Positions 25,681 to 34,192 of a stretch of 64,000 nt of DNA are shown piece after piece. A model generated the notes under the pieces. That model was not told the DNA's origin and made no database searches. It saw nothing but the letters and a program-made list of their open reading frames with translations. The position numbers and the translations under genes were made by a program. This DNA is from Mesobacillus selenatarsenatis SF-1 (lineage in GTDB: Bacteria; Bacillota; Bacilli; Bacillales; Cytobacillaceae). The stretch covers positions 1-64,000 of the forward strand of contig NZ_BASE01000044.1 of the NCBI RefSeq assembly GCF_000813125.1. Direction: 5' to 3'. Every line of letters begins with the position of its first letter. The first letter of the stretch is position 1.

Positions 25681-25810
25681 ATTTCAGGCTCCTTTCGAAT
25701 GAATACATTATCCTATTCATTTCTTTACCTCAAAATGTGCGAATGCTAAACATTAACTGGGTTTAGTTTGGACATTGTATTCCTTTGCTCTTTTACAGAC
25801 TCAGTATCCT

Positions 25811-26389
25811 TTATTTTCCCACTCCTCTTTTATCTAACCTTTCAAAAATATCTTCACGGTGAATGAATATTACAATCATTACGAGTACGCTAGAAATAAG
25901 AACGACAATGTGTTGGATTCCCAGGAAATAAAAACTTAGAGGAATCAAAACAAAGGAACCAAGACCAGCAAATGTAAAACTTTTCAAAAAAGGATAAAAC
26001 AATAGAAATCCAGAAATGATAACCAAAGCTGTCAGAGGTTCAAAAGCGAGCATCCCTCCGATAAAAGTAGAGATGCCCATTCCCCCTTTAAAGTTCAAGG
26101 TAATTGGCTTAACATGGCCTAGAATGGCAAATCCCAACCCACCCAAAATTATTTCAGGTGAGAGTTCAAAATATTCACCAATAAGGATTACAATTGCCCC
26201 TTTTAACGCATCTCCAAGAAAAGTCAAAATGAATGATGATTTTCCATGTACACGACCGGCATTCCTCGCCCCTACATTGCCGCTTCCCTCAACTCTTATA
26301 TCCTTTTTCCCGAGGAACTTTACAACGAAATATCCAGCCATTAAGGTGCCTAGAAAATATGAAATTAAAAAATAGCTAAAGATAGTCAT
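25811..26389 (-). CDS. PlsY-like glycerol-3-phosphate acyltransferase (divergent paralogue)
   Basis: 192 aa, five to six membrane helices. PlsY motif 1 appears as GSGNVGARNAGR and motif 2 as GHVKPITLNFKGGMGIST. Canonical PlsY has SGN-GATN and FKGGKG, so the usual Thr and Lys are replaced (ATN to ARN, GGK to GGM). PlsY transfers acyl from acyl-phosphate to glycerol-3-phosphate in phospholipid synthesis; this copy may have altered activity. Confidence 0.82.
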   Translation of the reverse strand: MTIFSYFLISYFLGTLMAGYFVVKFLGKKDIRVEGSGNVGARNAGRVHGKSSFILTFLGDALKGAIVILIGEYFELSPEIILGGLGFAILGHVKPITLNFKGGMGISTFIGGMLAFEPLTALVIISGFLLFYPFLKSFTFAGLGSFVLIPLSFYFLGIQHIVVLISSVLVMIVIFIHREDIFERLDKRGVGK

Positions 26390-26502
26390 GGCAACACAAC
26401 CTGTCTAACAATATTAGTAGAGTTTATTCGATATAAGGCAGATAAATTCCTTTATAAAAATCTCCATAGGTCAGTTGACATATACTTCTCGTATTTGACC
26501 AG

Positions 26503-27753
26503 TTATGATCTTTGGATTGCGACTTTGTTACTGATGTTGTACTGTTTTTTCATATAAAAATAGAATAGTAAAAATACAGCTCCTGAGAACAATCGTAAAA
26601 CAGCTGCAAGATTCATAGCTATTTCAATTGAACTTAACTGAAGCAAATACACACCAACCTGTGGTGCGATAAAGCCTATAATCGCTAAAAGTATGTTATA
26701 TTGGGCGATAAAACTTCCCCGGTTCTCCTCCTTCGTCACTTCAAGAAGCTGATTAAATAACAAAAGAACGGTCCCAGAAACAAAAAGGCCAGAAGTAAAG
26801 TTGACGAAGGTTAGGTAATACATATTTTTCGAAAGAATTGTTAGGAATGGCGCTGATGCCATCCCGACCGCAGTAACTGCCAGCATCTTTCCATTGCTGT
26901 GCTTATCAGCCATCCTTCCCCACCACTTGAAGCTTATGATCTGACCTAACTGATTCGCCACAGTTATAATGCTGATCCAGAAACCAGTCATATGAGCGAC
27001 TTTGATATTGTAAATATTGAACAGAGGCCAGGCTAGCTGCCAGGCAAAGTTGAAAAACAATCCGCATATCAAGAAATAAATGAACGGTTTATGTTTATAA
27101 GCGTCCCAGCCAAAATTTAACCGTTTCTTGCCCGGTACGATTTCTTTCTTCGGCTCTATATGTCTATTTAAATAGATAACTTCTGCAATACCAAATAGAA
27201 ATGCTAAAATGAAGAGAATTTGATATGGCAGAGGATTGGATTTATCAAACCATTGAAGGCCTATTCCAATCAGCAATGTCGTAATCATACCTGCAATGGT
27301 CAGAATCCTGTTTCTTTCGCTAAAGAAACCGCTTCTCCGGCTATCTGAAATAAGGTCTCCGATAAATGACTGCCAGCTAAGCATTGCGAATGAACCCGGT
27401 AGATTCATTAGGCCGATCAGTATTACAAATGTCCAGGCCCTGTACTCTTCAGGCAAATAAATGACCAAAAACATCCCCAGCAAAAATAAACGAGTGAACA
27501 AAATCGAGAGACCAGTGAACCTCTTTTTTTCCTGCAGCCTGCTCATGATCACGGTACCAAGAATCATTGCGAACATACCTATTATTTGAGGCAGAGAACT
27601 AATTAATCCAACTTGATAATTCGTAGCACCGAGAACACCAATTGCAAATAAGGCAAAGTAGTTATTGCTCATACTCATAACAATCGTAGAAGCGACACCA
27701 TTTATTATGCTATTCTTTTCATTCCTCTTTGTTATTTGTGAAGGACTTTCCAT
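26503..27753 (-). CDS. MFS transporter
   Basis: 416 aa with about 12 membrane helices and motif GMFAMILGTVIMSRLQEKKR between helices 2 and 3. Resembles Bacillus permeases of unknown substrate. No linked regulator. Confidence 0.88.
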   Translation of the reverse strand: MESPSQITKRNEKNSIINGVASTIVMSMSNNYFALFAIGVLGATNYQVGLISSLPQIIGMFAMILGTVIMSRLQEKKRFTGLSILFTRLFLLGMFLVIYLPEEYRAWTFVILIGLMNLPGSFAMLSWQSFIGDLISDSRRSGFFSERNRILTIAGMITTLLIGIGLQWFDKSNPLPYQILFILAFLFGIAEVIYLNRHIEPKKEIVPGKKRLNFGWDAYKHKPFIYFLICGLFFNFAWQLAWPLFNIYNIKVAHMTGFWISIITVANQLGQIISFKWWGRMADKHSNGKMLAVTAVGMASAPFLTILSKNMYYLTFVNFTSGLFVSGTVLLLFNQLLEVTKEENRGSFIAQYNILLAIIGFIAPQVGVYLLQLSSIEIAMNLAAVLRLFSGAVFLLFYFYMKKQYNISNKVAIQRS

Positions 27754-27956
27754 ACATTCCTCTTCTTTCGAATCATTCTAATTATTTTGGATATCGAAAT
27801 ATCCACCTAATTTTACTCCTTCTGGTTTTTGCTGGCAATAAGATTTTTTCACAAAACAAACTAAGAATTTTCTGGAAATAAAGGTGATAAGAAAAAGCAT
27901 TTTTTCATTTAATTTCTTGTTGGTTGGCTCTATTGGTAATGATTTCTCAGGTCAAA

Positions 27957-27984
27957 TAAAAAAAAGGAGCACTTGGCCCCTTTG
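27957..27984 (-). terminator. Terminator of the 77-aa gene
   Basis: Minus strand AAGGGGCCAAGTGCTCCTT followed by TTTTTT. Confidence 0.75.
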
Positions 27985-27991
27985 TACTTAA

Positions 27992-28225
27992 CTACACGTT
28001 CTTTAAAACTAATTTCAATCTGTTGTCACGTTCGCTTCTTTCTTCTTCTGCAGCAAGGTCATACTTCTTTAGCAAGTGAAATACTTCATTCAAAATGTCC
28101 TGAGTATGTTCTTCCTCAAAAAAACGGTTGAATAATGGGTGAATGTCCTGCGGAAGGAATTCCTTTTGTGATTGGTATTTCTCCTGCACATCCTTTTTGC
28201 TGTGGTCGATATTGCATTCTCCCAT
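27992..28225 (-). CDS. 77-aa hypothetical protein
   Basis: Soluble, acidic, helical protein (FNRFFEEEHTQDILNEVFHLLKKYDLAAEEER). AGGAGG lies 7 nt before ATG and it has its own terminator, which supports it as a gene. No family recognised. Confidence 0.75.
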   Translation of the reverse strand: MGECNIDHSKKDVQEKYQSQKEFLPQDIHPLFNRFFEEEHTQDILNEVFHLLKKYDLAAEEERSERDNRLKLVLKNV

Positions 28226-28336
28226 ACTGATCCCTCCTAATATATGTATAACATTAGAATACCAGACTCTCTTTGTCTTTACCCAGCACTTTTAGATTTA
28301 TTCCCAGCAAAAGAAGCCTGAATTTTGGAAAAGGGT

Positions 28337-28362
28337 AAAGGCCAAGCGTTTTTGGCCTTTAT
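28337..28362 (-). terminator. Hairpin 3' of ZIP transporter gene
   Basis: AAAGGCCAA..TTGGCCTTT stem; the U-tract on the minus strand is weak (TACCCTTTT). Confidence 0.55.
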
Positions 28363-28364
28363 GT

Positions 28365-29096
28365 CTAACCGAAATGTATAGTGAGATAGAGCATTGAAAT
28401 CAAGCCAAGGATAAAAGAGTACGTTGGGAATTTTACTTGATGATCTTCCTGGCTTTCTGGAATAAGTTCCTTATAGATGACAAAAAGCATTGCACCTGCC
28501 GCAAAACTCAATCCATATGGTACAAGCCCTGCTACTTCTGCAGCTAGAAAATATCCAATTGCAGCCGTTACTATTTCTACAGCCCCTGTAAAGGTAGCAA
28601 TCATAAGTGCCTTCACTTTAGACATTTTCTGATGGATTAAATAAAGCCCAACGAGGAATCCTTCTGGCGCATTTTGCAAGCCAATTGCAAAGGCAATAAT
28701 AGCTCCAAGGTTTTCTTCACCCGAACCATAACTCACCCCGACTGAGAGGCCCTCGGGTAAATTATGGAGAGTAATAGCTGTAATGATGACTAATGTTTTT
28801 CGATCAACACCGGAAAAGATTTTAAAGTCACTTGTGTCGAGGTCTTCAGTCTTTGAATGAATGAAATTCAAGGCAAACGTCCCTAATAACATTCCGATGG
28901 ATAGCACCCAAATATCTGATGATTTCAAAGACTCTGGTATCAAGCTGAAGGTTGTAGCCGCCATCATGATCCCTGAAGCATAACCAAGAAGTAAAGATTT
29001 CAACCGGGGTGAGACATTATTTAGAATTAAAACTGGAATTGCTCCCAACCCTGTTGCCATTGCAGAGATGACAATTCCTAAAAAAGCATCTGCCAT
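28365..29096 (-). CDS. ZIP family metal transporter
   Basis: 243 aa, eight hydrophobic segments, with ZIP motifs HNLPEGLSVGVSYG in helix 4 and QNAPEGFLVGLYL in helix 5 that carry the metal-binding His/Glu. ZupT-like; imports zinc or other divalent metals. No Zur site was recognised upstream. Confidence 0.93.
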   Translation of the reverse strand: MADAFLGIVISAMATGLGAIPVLILNNVSPRLKSLLLGYASGIMMAATTFSLIPESLKSSDIWVLSIGMLLGTFALNFIHSKTEDLDTSDFKIFSGVDRKTLVIITAITLHNLPEGLSVGVSYGSGEENLGAIIAFAIGLQNAPEGFLVGLYLIHQKMSKVKALMIATFTGAVEIVTAAIGYFLAAEVAGLVPYGLSFAAGAMLFVIYKELIPESQEDHQVKFPTYSFILGLISMLYLTIHFG

Positions 29097-29183
29097 AACT
29101 TTTTCCAGTGCCTCCTAATTTACAAAAGTAAAATACTTTTCCCCTTAAATCAGGAAGTTACACTTGGAAAAAATTCTCCGCTG

Positions 29184-29570
29184 TCAATCAGGTGCAACCA
29201 ATTCAACTTTCATACGATCTGGACCTTCAAAGAACACCGCATAGTGATCTGCCCCTCCTGCAAAAGGGTGTCTGTCTTGATAGAGGATGGGGATATGTCT
29301 TTCTCTTAGTTTTTCAGTCATTTGATCCACATGTTGCCGTGATTCTGCATAAAAAGCAAGATGATTCAAACCAACTTGCGACCGGTGATATCCTGCTTGA
29401 ATGAACCTTTCTTCGGTTTGGACGAAGACTATATAAGTCTTTTTAAATTTCCAACTGATGCCGCTGTCCCATTTTTGATATACTTCATATTTTAATTCGC
29501 TTAACAACCAGCCCCAAAATTCTATTGCTTTATTTAAATCGGTTACATTGATTTCAACATGATGCAGCAT
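29184..29570 (-). CDS. VOC family (glyoxalase-like) protein
   Basis: 128 aa, two beta-alpha-beta-beta-beta halves beginning MLHHVEINVTDLNKAIEFWGWLL and ending DHYAVFFEGPDRMKVELVAP. Metal-site residues H4 and E124 are plausible. Substrate unknown. AGGAG precedes the ATG. Confidence 0.88.
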   Translation of the reverse strand: MLHHVEINVTDLNKAIEFWGWLLSELKYEVYQKWDSGISWKFKKTYIVFVQTEERFIQAGYHRSQVGLNHLAFYAESRQHVDQMTEKLRERHIPILYQDRHPFAGGADHYAVFFEGPDRMKVELVAPD

Positions 29571-29757
29571 TCTTTCTCATCTCCTGAACAATCTTTTTTT
29601 GTATTTTGAGCATAACTATTGGCAACACTAGGACGAAATTTTGCAGAAATTGCTTTTGATTCTTATTATAGCAATACAGCTTTATTTCCATCACCCATCA
29701 TTTGTTGATTTGAAGCAGCTTTCTGACTCCTGATATCCCATTCTCATGGGTTCTGCT

Positions 29758-29787
29758 TTGATTCCTGTCCATCTTTGCTAATATAAT
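29758..29787 (+). promoter_or_regulatory. Sigma-A promoter of corA-like gene
   Basis: TTGATT-N18-TATAAT, 85 bp upstream of the start codon. The rest of the 300-bp gap shows nothing else I can name. Confidence 0.6.
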
Positions 29788-29871
29788 AATAAGAGGTTAT
29801 TAAATTTTGCTTTACTGAGGAGCCAATCAAATTAATTAAGATAGCCTAAAAAACGTTTTTTGGGAGAATTT

Positions 29872-30822
29872 ATGATACGTACAATTTCTGTTAGTCCATA
29901 TGGGGATATCCAAACTGGTCGAGGTATAGACTCATTGGTGTCAGACAGTGGTCATTGGCATTGGATTGACTTCAATGAACCCACAGATGAAGAAATAGAA
30001 TTATTAAAAGAACCATTGCAATTCCACCCTTTATCCATTGAAGATTGTATCCATACACTTCAAAGACCCAAACTCGATTATTATGATGATTATCATTTTT
30101 TTGTTTTCCAGGCTCTGAATGAAGAGTCCATGCAGAAGGAAGAGGTTGATTTATTCCTTGGACATAACTATATCGTTACCTACCATAGCGTCAGAACGAG
30201 TGAAATCGACGATGTGTGGAAGAGATTAGAGTTTGCGAAGGCACCAGGAGAATGGAATCCATCGACCGTACTCTATCATGTTTTAGATAAAATAGTTGAT
30301 AATTATTTCCCGCATGTTTATCGAATTGAGGACTTATTGAATGAAATTGATGAGAATTCAGCCGACCGCTCGATGGAAGAACTGCTTGAAGATTTATTCG
30401 ACACAAGGCATGAATTGCTCTCTTTAAGGCATACCATCACTCCAATGAGGGATTTGGTATACAGGATGATTAATTCCCATCGCCTTTCTGGAGTACTTGA
30501 ACAAAAAGAATATTTTGCGGACATCCATGACCATTTATTACGGTTAGCTGAAAAGGTGGAAGCGAGTCGTGAACTGACAACAGATATGCGGGACAGCTAT
30601 TTGTCGATCAATTCACATGAGACGAATCGCGTAATGAAAGTACTTACTGTAATTACAACTATTTTCATGCCTCTCACCTTCATAGCAGGAATTTATGGGA
30701 TGAACTTTGAGAATATGCCGGAACTCTCCTGGAGATTTGGTTATTTTGGAGCATTGTTCGCCATGTTCGTCATAGGGATGACCATGTTCTTCTGGTTCAG
30801 GAGAAAGGGATGGTTTAAATGA
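29872..30822 (+). CDS. corA: CorA family magnesium transporter
   Basis: 316 aa: cytoplasmic N-terminal funnel domain, long stalk helix and two C-terminal membrane helices with signature YGMNF (GIYGMNFENMPE). Transports Mg2+ or Co2+ as a pentamer. I use ATG 29872, following GGGAG, rather than the in-frame TTG at 29860. A second CorA paralogue lies at 32285. Confidence 0.95.
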   Translation: MIRTISVSPYGDIQTGRGIDSLVSDSGHWHWIDFNEPTDEEIELLKEPLQFHPLSIEDCIHTLQRPKLDYYDDYHFFVFQALNEESMQKEEVDLFLGHNYIVTYHSVRTSEIDDVWKRLEFAKAPGEWNPSTVLYHVLDKIVDNYFPHVYRIEDLLNEIDENSADRSMEELLEDLFDTRHELLSLRHTITPMRDLVYRMINSHRLSGVLEQKEYFADIHDHLLRLAEKVEASRELTTDMRDSYLSINSHETNRVMKVLTVITTIFMPLTFIAGIYGMNFENMPELSWRFGYFGALFAMFVIGMTMFFWFRRKGWFK

Positions 30823-30824
30823 AG

Positions 30825-30862
30825 CAAAAAAACCATTGAAGTCATTCTTCAATGGTTTTTTT
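30825..30862. terminator. Bidirectional terminator
   Basis: AAAAAACCATTGAAG-TCATT-CTTCAATGGTTTTTT between convergent genes; overlaps the 3' end of the 64-aa gene. Confidence 0.92.
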
Positions 30863-31043
30863 CGTTTTGCTTTTCAGCGTCTTCCTGATGGTTTATAAAA
30901 TCTTCAACCAGGCATTTACTGCTTATGATAATGCCTGATAAGAAAAATGTAATTGTCAACGTCAAGGGGAAATAAAAATACGCTAACATCGTGGTGGCAA
31001 TCGTCCACAACAGCCAGAAATATTTTTCGCGATATTCAGCCAT
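30849..31043 (-). CDS. 64-aa membrane protein coupled to the SpoIIP-like gene
   Basis: Two membrane segments (FWLLWTIATTMLAYFYFPL; LTITFFLSGIIISSKCLV). Its ATG overlaps the stop of the SpoIIP-like gene by 8 nt (ATGGCTGA), with GAGG just upstream, so it is translationally coupled. Possibly a membrane partner of the hydrolase (inference). Confidence 0.75.
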   Translation of the reverse strand: MAEYREKYFWLLWTIATTMLAYFYFPLTLTITFFLSGIIISSKCLVEDFINHQEDAEKQNEKNH

Positions 31044-32166
31044 TTACCTCTTCCGCCTTCCAATAAATCTGGCTGATTGCGTCCGCTAACGCTTCTATTG
31101 TGTTTTTTAATTCTTTCATATTATTATCAACGCCGCCTACCTCGACGACCAGCGTGTTTGCATGCAAGTCTTGATTATATATTCCATCAACGCCGATTCC
31201 CTTTTTAGGCAAAACTCCCTTACTGATCCCTGGATAATCTTTATTCAGGATCTTATGAAGCTCATTTGCAAACTTCAGGTTCTTCTGGAAGTTCTTATTT
31301 TCCTCGCCAATGACAAAAACCAATCTTGCATATGGCTCGTTATTGATTGTGGCTGTAGTCGAATCCTTTCTGACAGAATCTCTGTGCAGGTCAATAAAGT
31401 AATCTAATTTCTCGTTTCCAGCCATTGCGCTTTGAACCAACGAACGTGATATTTCATAAGACTTGTGTGTCATCCAGCCTTTTTTATCCAACTCCTGGCC
31501 AATATTGGTCTTATCCACACTCGCTCCTATACCCCTTTTCTCCAACTCCTTTCCTAGTAATTCACCTACAATGGTAATGTTTGTTTTGCCATCAACAGCC
31601 TCATTTTCATTCTCTGCTCCCTCCAGACCGAGCAATGGTAAGTACGACTCCCAGCTGTGAGTATGATAAATGAATACCGATTTTTCTGTTGGTGAAGAAC
31701 CAGAGTATATTTTGCCGCTGTTCAGCTCCTTCAGTTCATTCGCTGCCATATTTCTTTCCTGCAGTAAAACCTCCATAGGAGGGGCAGACTCAATCGGGAT
31801 ATCCGTAAAATCAACACCTTCATCTGCAATGAGGAAGTTTGAATCAAATGCCATGAAACCTGGAATTTCACTCCTTATCAGACTCCTGATATCATTCATT
31901 TCAACGTTTGTAAGTAATTTGAATCCTGTAGAAAGAATTGGCAAGTCAGCATTCGATCCTGTCAGTGCATGTCCAATCAACGGGTTCTCATAACTAATAA
32001 TCCTGAGGAATACGTCTGCTCCAATATCTCCGTTAACTTTGAACTTAAAAAAGCTGATGTTCGAAGAAGAAATGAAACCAGCCACCAGAAAGAAACAGAT
32101 TGTGCAAACTAATATTATGAACCCTGACAGCATTTTCCTATAAATATTGACTAAAATTCCTGTCAT
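31036..32166 (-). CDS. spoIIP: SpoIIP-type sporulation amidase/endopeptidase
   Basis: 376 aa: N-terminal membrane helix (ILVCTICFFLVAGFI), spacer, then the SpoIIP catalytic domain with zinc-ligand motifs HTHSWESYLP, DLHRDS and VEVGGVDN. SpoIIP cleaves peptidoglycan with SpoIID/M during engulfment. The usual spoIIP gene sits beside gpr; here the neighbours are different, so this is probably a second paralogue. Confidence 0.88.
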   Translation of the reverse strand: MTGILVNIYRKMLSGFIILVCTICFFLVAGFISSSNISFFKFKVNGDIGADVFLRIISYENPLIGHALTGSNADLPILSTGFKLLTNVEMNDIRSLIRSEIPGFMAFDSNFLIADEGVDFTDIPIESAPPMEVLLQERNMAANELKELNSGKIYSGSSPTEKSVFIYHTHSWESYLPLLGLEGAENENEAVDGKTNITIVGELLGKELEKRGIGASVDKTNIGQELDKKGWMTHKSYEISRSLVQSAMAGNEKLDYFIDLHRDSVRKDSTTATINNEPYARLVFVIGEENKNFQKNLKFANELHKILNKDYPGISKGVLPKKGIGVDGIYNQDLHANTLVVEVGGVDNNMKELKNTIEALADAISQIYWKAEEVNG

Positions 32167-32251
32167 TCAATCACCCTTTTGCCTGTGATTTCGAGTTTGG
32201 AGGTACTATCTCCGTTAATCCATAAATATGTATAAACGCAGAATTTAGACT

Positions 32252-32281
32252 AAAAAACGCCCGGACAGATGTCCAGACGTT
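32252..32281 (-). terminator. Terminator of second corA
   Basis: Minus strand ACGTCTGGAC-ATCT-GTCCGGGCGT followed by TTTTT. Confidence 0.85.
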
Positions 32282-32284
32282 CAG

Positions 32285-33223
32285 TTAAAAATATTTCTTT
32301 TTCCAAAAAACAAATGCAGTTAAACCCGCCAATAACACAGCCATACTTATTGCCAGGAAGAACGCAAATGGATTGTGCTGAAATGGAAGATCCACGTTCA
32401 TACCATAGAAGCTTGCCACCATAGTCGGAAACGAAAGAATGATTGTTATGGATGTTAGGAATTTCATTACCATATTAAGATTATTTGAAATAATAGAGGC
32501 GAAAGCGTCCATCATACCACTTAAAATTGAACTATAAGTCTCAGCCATTTCGATGGCCTGCGTATTTTCGATGATGACATCCTCCAGCAAATCCTTGTCT
32601 TCATCATACATTTTTAAATAATTGAAGCGCATGATCTTTGCGAGTACCACTTTATTGGATTTTAGTGATGTCGTGAAGTAAACCAGGCTTTTCTCCAAAG
32701 CAAGAAATGCATATAATTCCTTGTTTTTCATCGACTGATGCAGCTCGCGCTCAATCTCATTTGTCTTTTTATTGATTTGTTTCAGGTAGCGTAAATAATA
32801 AATGGAAATAACGTAAAGGATCTGCAGGGCAAATCTTGTTTTCTTATAGGTATAAAATTCCTTGACTCTATTTGACTTGAATTCATTCAATACAGGAGTC
32901 TCTTTTAACGAAACTGTAATGATACAATTTGCAGTCTGAATTATCCCGACTGGTATAGTTTCATAAATCGGAAAGCCAGAATCATCATGGGTGATGTATG
33001 GATAGTCAACGATGATATAGACAATACCATCTTCTTTTTCAATCCTTGGCCTCTCTTCATCATCAAGTGCATCCTTTATGAAATCCACTGCGATACCTGT
33101 TTCAGTCGCAACCCTTATGATCTCATCTTCAGAAGGATCTACCATATTAACCCAGGAGCCTTTTGAAATTTCTTCTACACGTGTTAAATGTCTTTCTTCA
33201 CTGCTTTTATAGATTTCCAGCAT
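32285..33223 (-). CDS. corA: CorA family divalent cation transporter (second paralogue)
   Basis: 312 aa with YGMN signature (FYGMNVDLPFQHNPF) before the last membrane helix; resembles B. subtilis YfjQ. I start at ATG 33223, 8 nt after GAGGAGG; the longer reading to 33259 includes the ribosome site. A leader of more than 100 nt with conserved-looking sequence lies upstream. Confidence 0.93.
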   Translation of the reverse strand: MLEIYKSSEERHLTRVEEISKGSWVNMVDPSEDEIIRVATETGIAVDFIKDALDDEERPRIEKEDGIVYIIVDYPYITHDDSGFPIYETIPVGIIQTANCIITVSLKETPVLNEFKSNRVKEFYTYKKTRFALQILYVISIYYLRYLKQINKKTNEIERELHQSMKNKELYAFLALEKSLVYFTTSLKSNKVVLAKIMRFNYLKMYDEDKDLLEDVIIENTQAIEMAETYSSILSGMMDAFASIISNNLNMVMKFLTSITIILSFPTMVASFYGMNVDLPFQHNPFAFFLAISMAVLLAGLTAFVFWKKKYF

Positions 33224-33309
33224 TTGACCAACCTCCTCTTCAATTATTGAGGAAGCCAACTACCTTTTTTCAGAGTTGATAGTCTTGCAGTATTCAATTG
33301 TATCAAATC

Positions 33310-33420
33310 TAATAGATTATCGACTTCCCCGCACCTATCGGGATCAGGTTCTTTTGAATAACCCAAAGATACCAACTCCTTTCTGTTTTCAACTCTTACA
33401 TCTTACTCCTGAAAGGGTAA
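33310..33420 (-). ncRNA. Possible structured 5' leader of the CorA gene
   Basis: On the minus strand the stretch GAACCTGATCCCGATAGGTG followed by CGGGGAAGTC contains two mutually exclusive stems (ACCTG/TAGGT; CCCG/CGGG). It resembles the 3' half of a TPP riboswitch (ACCTGATC..GGGAAGTC), but the 5' CTGAGA half is missing. I cannot assign it to any class. Confidence 0.25.
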
Positions 33421-33468
33421 AACTACAATTAGAACTTTAAATGAAAAATAAAATTTTTTATAATACAG

Positions 33469-33497
33469 TTGACATTATACCTACATGGGTATATATT
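33469..33497 (+). promoter_or_regulatory. Strong sigma-A promoter with palindromic operator in spacer
   Basis: TTGACA-N17-TATATT. The spacer contains TATACC-TACATG-GGTATA (33476-33493), a perfect-armed palindrome that would block RNA polymerase when bound. Confidence 0.85.
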
Positions 33498-33511
33498 GAT
33501 TAATATAAATA

Positions 33512-33527
33512 ATACCAATTGGGGTAT
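33512..33527. promoter_or_regulatory. Second palindromic operator
   Basis: ATACC-AATTGG-GGTAT, centre 35 bp downstream of the first palindrome and overlapping the predicted start of transcription. Both have ATACC-N6-GGTAT symmetry, like operators of the CsoR/CstR/RcnR family (metal, persulfide or aldehyde sensors). Confidence 0.6.
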
Positions 33528-33544
33528 ACAGGAGGAATATTCGA

Positions 33545-33940
33545 ATGAAAAACATGATTACAAAATCTCTCATTGCTTTTGCGATGATTTTATCTTTAGT
33601 TGTTGCTGGACTTCCACAGCAAAAAGCTGAAGCTGCTACTACAACCGCTGATGTTTTAGTAACAGTAGGTCAAATGGGTGCTGATTCATATTCTCAAACA
33701 TTGGATGGTGTTCTTTACACAGTTGACCAAATTGGTTTCATGGCTGACAGAATCCTTTGGACTCAAGAACAAATCGGTTTCATGGCTGACAGGATTGTAT
33801 ATGTAACAGAGTTTTCACAAAATAACACCGTAAAAGTAATCTACATGGCTACTGCTTTATGGCCAACTGGAACGAAGGATGGGGGATACACTTATAAAGT
33901 ATCGCTTATGCCAGTGGCAATGCTCCCAGCTGGCTGGTAA
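33545..33940 (+). CDS. Secreted protein with duplicated QIGFMADRI motif
   Basis: 131 aa: Sec signal peptide with probable cleavage after KAEA (residue 30), then an amphipathic region with QIGFMADRI at residues 62-70 and 76-84, exactly two heptads apart (also visible as a 42-bp DNA duplication), then a Gly/Tyr-containing tail. SD AGGAGG 9 nt before ATG. Transcribed from a strong promoter with two palindromic operators. Function unknown. Confidence 0.85.
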   Translation: MKNMITKSLIAFAMILSLVVAGLPQQKAEAATTTADVLVTVGQMGADSYSQTLDGVLYTVDQIGFMADRILWTQEQIGFMADRIVYVTEFSQNNTVKVIYMATALWPTGTKDGGYTYKVSLMPVAMLPAGW

Positions 33941-33962
33941 AACTATCAGATAAATACAAGTA

Positions 33963-33997
33963 AAAGTCTGGCTGTACTGGAGGCCAGACTTTCTTTG
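33963..33997 (+). terminator. Terminator of the secreted repeat protein gene
   Basis: AAAGTCTGGC..GCCAGACTTT followed by CTTTG. Confidence 0.8.
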
Positions 33998-34192
33998 TAT
34001 ATTCGCTTTTTGGGTTTTTCAGAATAGAAAAGAAACTTGCAGTTAAGTAAGTCTGATATAGCCTTGACTTTCCTTTTTGCGAATATTTCCTCTAAATCAC
34101 ATTCTATAAATATTAGGGTCTTTTTTCGAGGAGCCTTTTGACAAAATACACTAATGGGTGTACATGTTTAAAAATACTCGAGAAGAGTCTTA

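Noticed and set aside
33310-33420. TPP riboswitch
   Set aside because: Only the 3' ACCTGATC..GGGAAGTC half is similar; the CTGAGA-containing 5' half is absent and the gene is a cation transporter.
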